A model generated the notes under the pieces. It saw nothing but the letters and a program-made list of their open reading frames with translations. It made no database searches and had not been told where the DNA came from. A stretch of 30,466 bases of DNA from Isohypsibius dastychi (lineage: Eukaryota > Tardigrada > Eutardigrada > Parachela > Isohypsibiidae). The translations under genes and the position numbers were made by a program. Where the stretch lies: NCBI GenBank assembly GCA_034696485.1, contig JAQIWT010000163.1, positions 1-30,466 of the forward strand, written 5' to 3'. This document shows positions 29,383-30,466 of this stretch, piece by piece (positions within the stretch are counted from its first letter, which is position 1; every line of letters begins with the position of its first letter).

Positions 29383-29548
29383 ACGAGTTGTCGCGTGGGG
29401 GAGTTCGAACTGGCGCTGGGCGAGTTGGTAAATCTGATGAAATGGACTCGAAGCCCATATGTCGCCACGGGCTTACTGTCCCAAGACTAGTTGTCGGACG
29501 GCGAGTCGTCGCCTGGCGAGTTTGGTTGAAGGGCGAGTTGTCGCACAA
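29383..29548. repeat. Degenerate GGCGAGTYGTCGC repeats with a tRNA-Ser-like stretch
   Basis: Variants of ggcgagttgtcgc recur at about 29383, 29419, 29501 and 29533. Within them, an A-box-like tgggcgagttggt (29417-29429) is followed by atggactcgaagcccat (29442-29458), which pairs like the anticodon arm of a tRNA-Ser with CGA anticodon. No B box or acceptor stem follows, so it is at most a tRNA relic. Confidence 0.3.
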
Positions 29549-29659
29549 TCGTTTTTACTGGCTCCCTCGTCGAATATCTATAAACTTGAGGGGCGTAAGG
29601 ATTTAAGGGGAAAGCCTTATTTCCTCTCAACGCGTTCAACATGGAAAAATCAAGCTGTG

Positions 29660-29677
29660 GTTTCAGACGTCTGAAAC
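29660..29677. repeat. Perfect 18-bp palindrome
   Basis: gtttcagacgtctgaaac is self-complementary, with an AatII-type gacgtc centre. A shorter inverted repeat (acataa / ttatgt, 29704-29720) lies 27 bp further on. Confidence 0.85.
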
Positions 29678-29949
29678 AACTGATAATGAAACAGCTGAAC
29701 ATAACATAAGTGCGTTATGTCATGCTCAGACACGTCAGACTGTCGTTGCAAACGAGGCTTACGCCACCAACTCATTTCTCTGCTGTTGAAAAAACAGCAA
29801 AGCTTTCTTCTTGAAAACTTGGAGCGAGTTTCCAGAACTTCATTCTAATTCACATCAAGGATTATAAGGGATATTCCTGTATTAGCTACCTCCAACATTG
29901 AGGATCCTCAGTTATCTCCCTGATTTCCTAGCCGTTTTAGGACTTCTTC

Positions 29950-29987
29950 GTCCCTCGCGGCTTTCCTCGCTCCTTAGGACGAGGGAC
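29950..29987. repeat. 8-bp inverted repeat with 22-nt spacer
   Basis: gtccctcg at 29950-29957 pairs with cgagggac at 29980-29987. No poly-T follows, and a terminator role is not indicated. Confidence 0.6.
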
Positions 29988-30356
29988 CCCATCATTGACC
30001 ATGAATGAGCATCTCAGTTCCGAGGGTTGGATTCATTCTGACTTTGCAAATTCATTTATTTTCAAAAAACTTTGCGATTTCACCCTGGTTTTATAATCAA
30101 TTTTCATATTTCATATCGCATGCACTACTTTGTTCCGCATCTTACTGATAATTATGGTACGGGGCATTTCGGTATTGTTCTCTTGACAAAGCAATCAGCT
30201 CGAGTCATTCTACTGCTGTGATGAGATAAGCGACAGCACCACGCATAAAACAAAGAATCGTACATTTTGTGTCTTCACTGATGATCTCCTAGTAGCAAGT
30301 GGGAATCACCTCGTTATCTGACATCAGGTTTGTCGAATTAGTCAATAACGTGAGCC

Positions 30357-30466
30357 ATGAAGCATGTTCTTTTACTGCCGAATCCTGCAATCGGTCACAT
30401 CGTCCCGTTTCTCGAGCTTGCGAAAAAGCTTTCCAGCGAACATCGCGTAACGTTGGTGGTGACCGA
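30357..30466 (+). CDS. UDP-glycosyltransferase, N-terminal part (runs off the window)
   Basis: UDP-glycosyltransferases transfer sugar from a UDP-sugar to small lipophilic acceptors or metabolites. From ATG at 30357 the frame is open to the window edge. It reads MKHVLLLPNPAIGHIVPFLE then LAKKLSSEHRVTLVVT, the classic N-terminal strand-loop-helix of GT1 enzymes, in which the histidine of the GH pair is the catalytic base. The start fits because the first strand begins two residues after the methionine and there is no sign of a longer frame upstream. No stop or indel interrupts it, in contrast to everything to its left, so it is probably a working host gene. The lack of a cleaved signal peptide suggests a cytosolic enzyme of the plant- or fungus-like type also found in some invertebrates. 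Confidence 0.8.
   Translation, partial: MKHVLLLPNPAIGHIVPFLELAKKLSSEHRVTLVVT

Larger units (their letters stand above)
28887..30356. other. No recognisable gene; short repeats and palindromes
   Basis: Open stretches on both strands between 28996 and 29702 overlap one another and lack motifs. The region holds GC-rich short repeats (29380-29550), palindromes near 29.66-29.72 kb and a hairpin at 29.95 kb. Its last few hundred bases probably include the promoter of the glycosyltransferase; agataagc at 30224 is a GATA-type site, but I see no certain TATA box. Confidence 0.45.

Noticed and set aside
29417-29458. Functional tRNA-Ser(CGA)
   Set aside because: A-box-like and anticodon-arm-like parts exist, but no T arm, B box or matching acceptor stem follows.
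1-30466. CRISPR array or bacterial operon
   Set aside because: No regularly spaced direct repeats, no runs of intact genes with ribosome binding sites, and the families present are eukaryotic mobile elements.

Overview
This window is eukaryotic, most likely from an invertebrate animal. It carries decayed coding relics of Ty3/gypsy, possibly BEL/Pao, and Polinton/Maverick-class elements. It has a possible tRNA-derived SINE, no bacterial operon layout, and almost no long intact reading frames. The only frame that looks both intact and host-like is the start of a UDP-glycosyltransferase at the right edge. The species cannot be fixed from the sequence. Most coding tracts are broken by stops and small indels, so the window reads as a transposon graveyard next to a host gene.

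Left third. At 0.2-0.65 kb there is a relic of a Polinton-type protein, followed by a cluster of inverted repeats at 0.80-0.97 kb. On the minus strand lie a truncated protein-primed-type family B DNA polymerase (3.1-4.8 kb), a possible broken membrane protein with signal peptide, leucine-rich segment and transmembrane segment (4.9-5.6 kb), a C2H2 zinc-finger fragment (5.7-5.9 kb), and a Ty3/gypsy gag-pol relic running from gag at 9.1 kb to RNase H at 6.1 kb.

Middle. From 9.1 to 17.7 kb there are only weak relics. These include a Cys-rich transmembrane piece at 10.6-10.9 kb, an unrecognised minus-strand coding relic at 11.4-15.0 kb, and a 115-bp tandem duplication whose copies start with a sequence resembling a retroelement primer-binding site (16.1-16.4 kb).

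Right third, 17.7-28.4 kb, all on the plus strand. This is a degraded but collinear Polinton/Maverick-like element. In order it has a retroviral-type integrase with a chromodomain-like tail, a second protein whose start overlaps the integrase stop, a full-length family B DNA polymerase, a TATA-binding-protein-like gene, an A32/FtsK-type packaging ATPase fragment, an adenovirus-type cysteine protease, and a Fic-domain protein. The integrase would insert the element, the polymerase would copy it, and the ATPase and protease would serve capsid packaging and maturation. The TBP-like and Fic-like genes are not, to my knowledge, part of the usual Polinton core and are the most notable content. No major capsid protein and no terminal inverted repeats were recognised.
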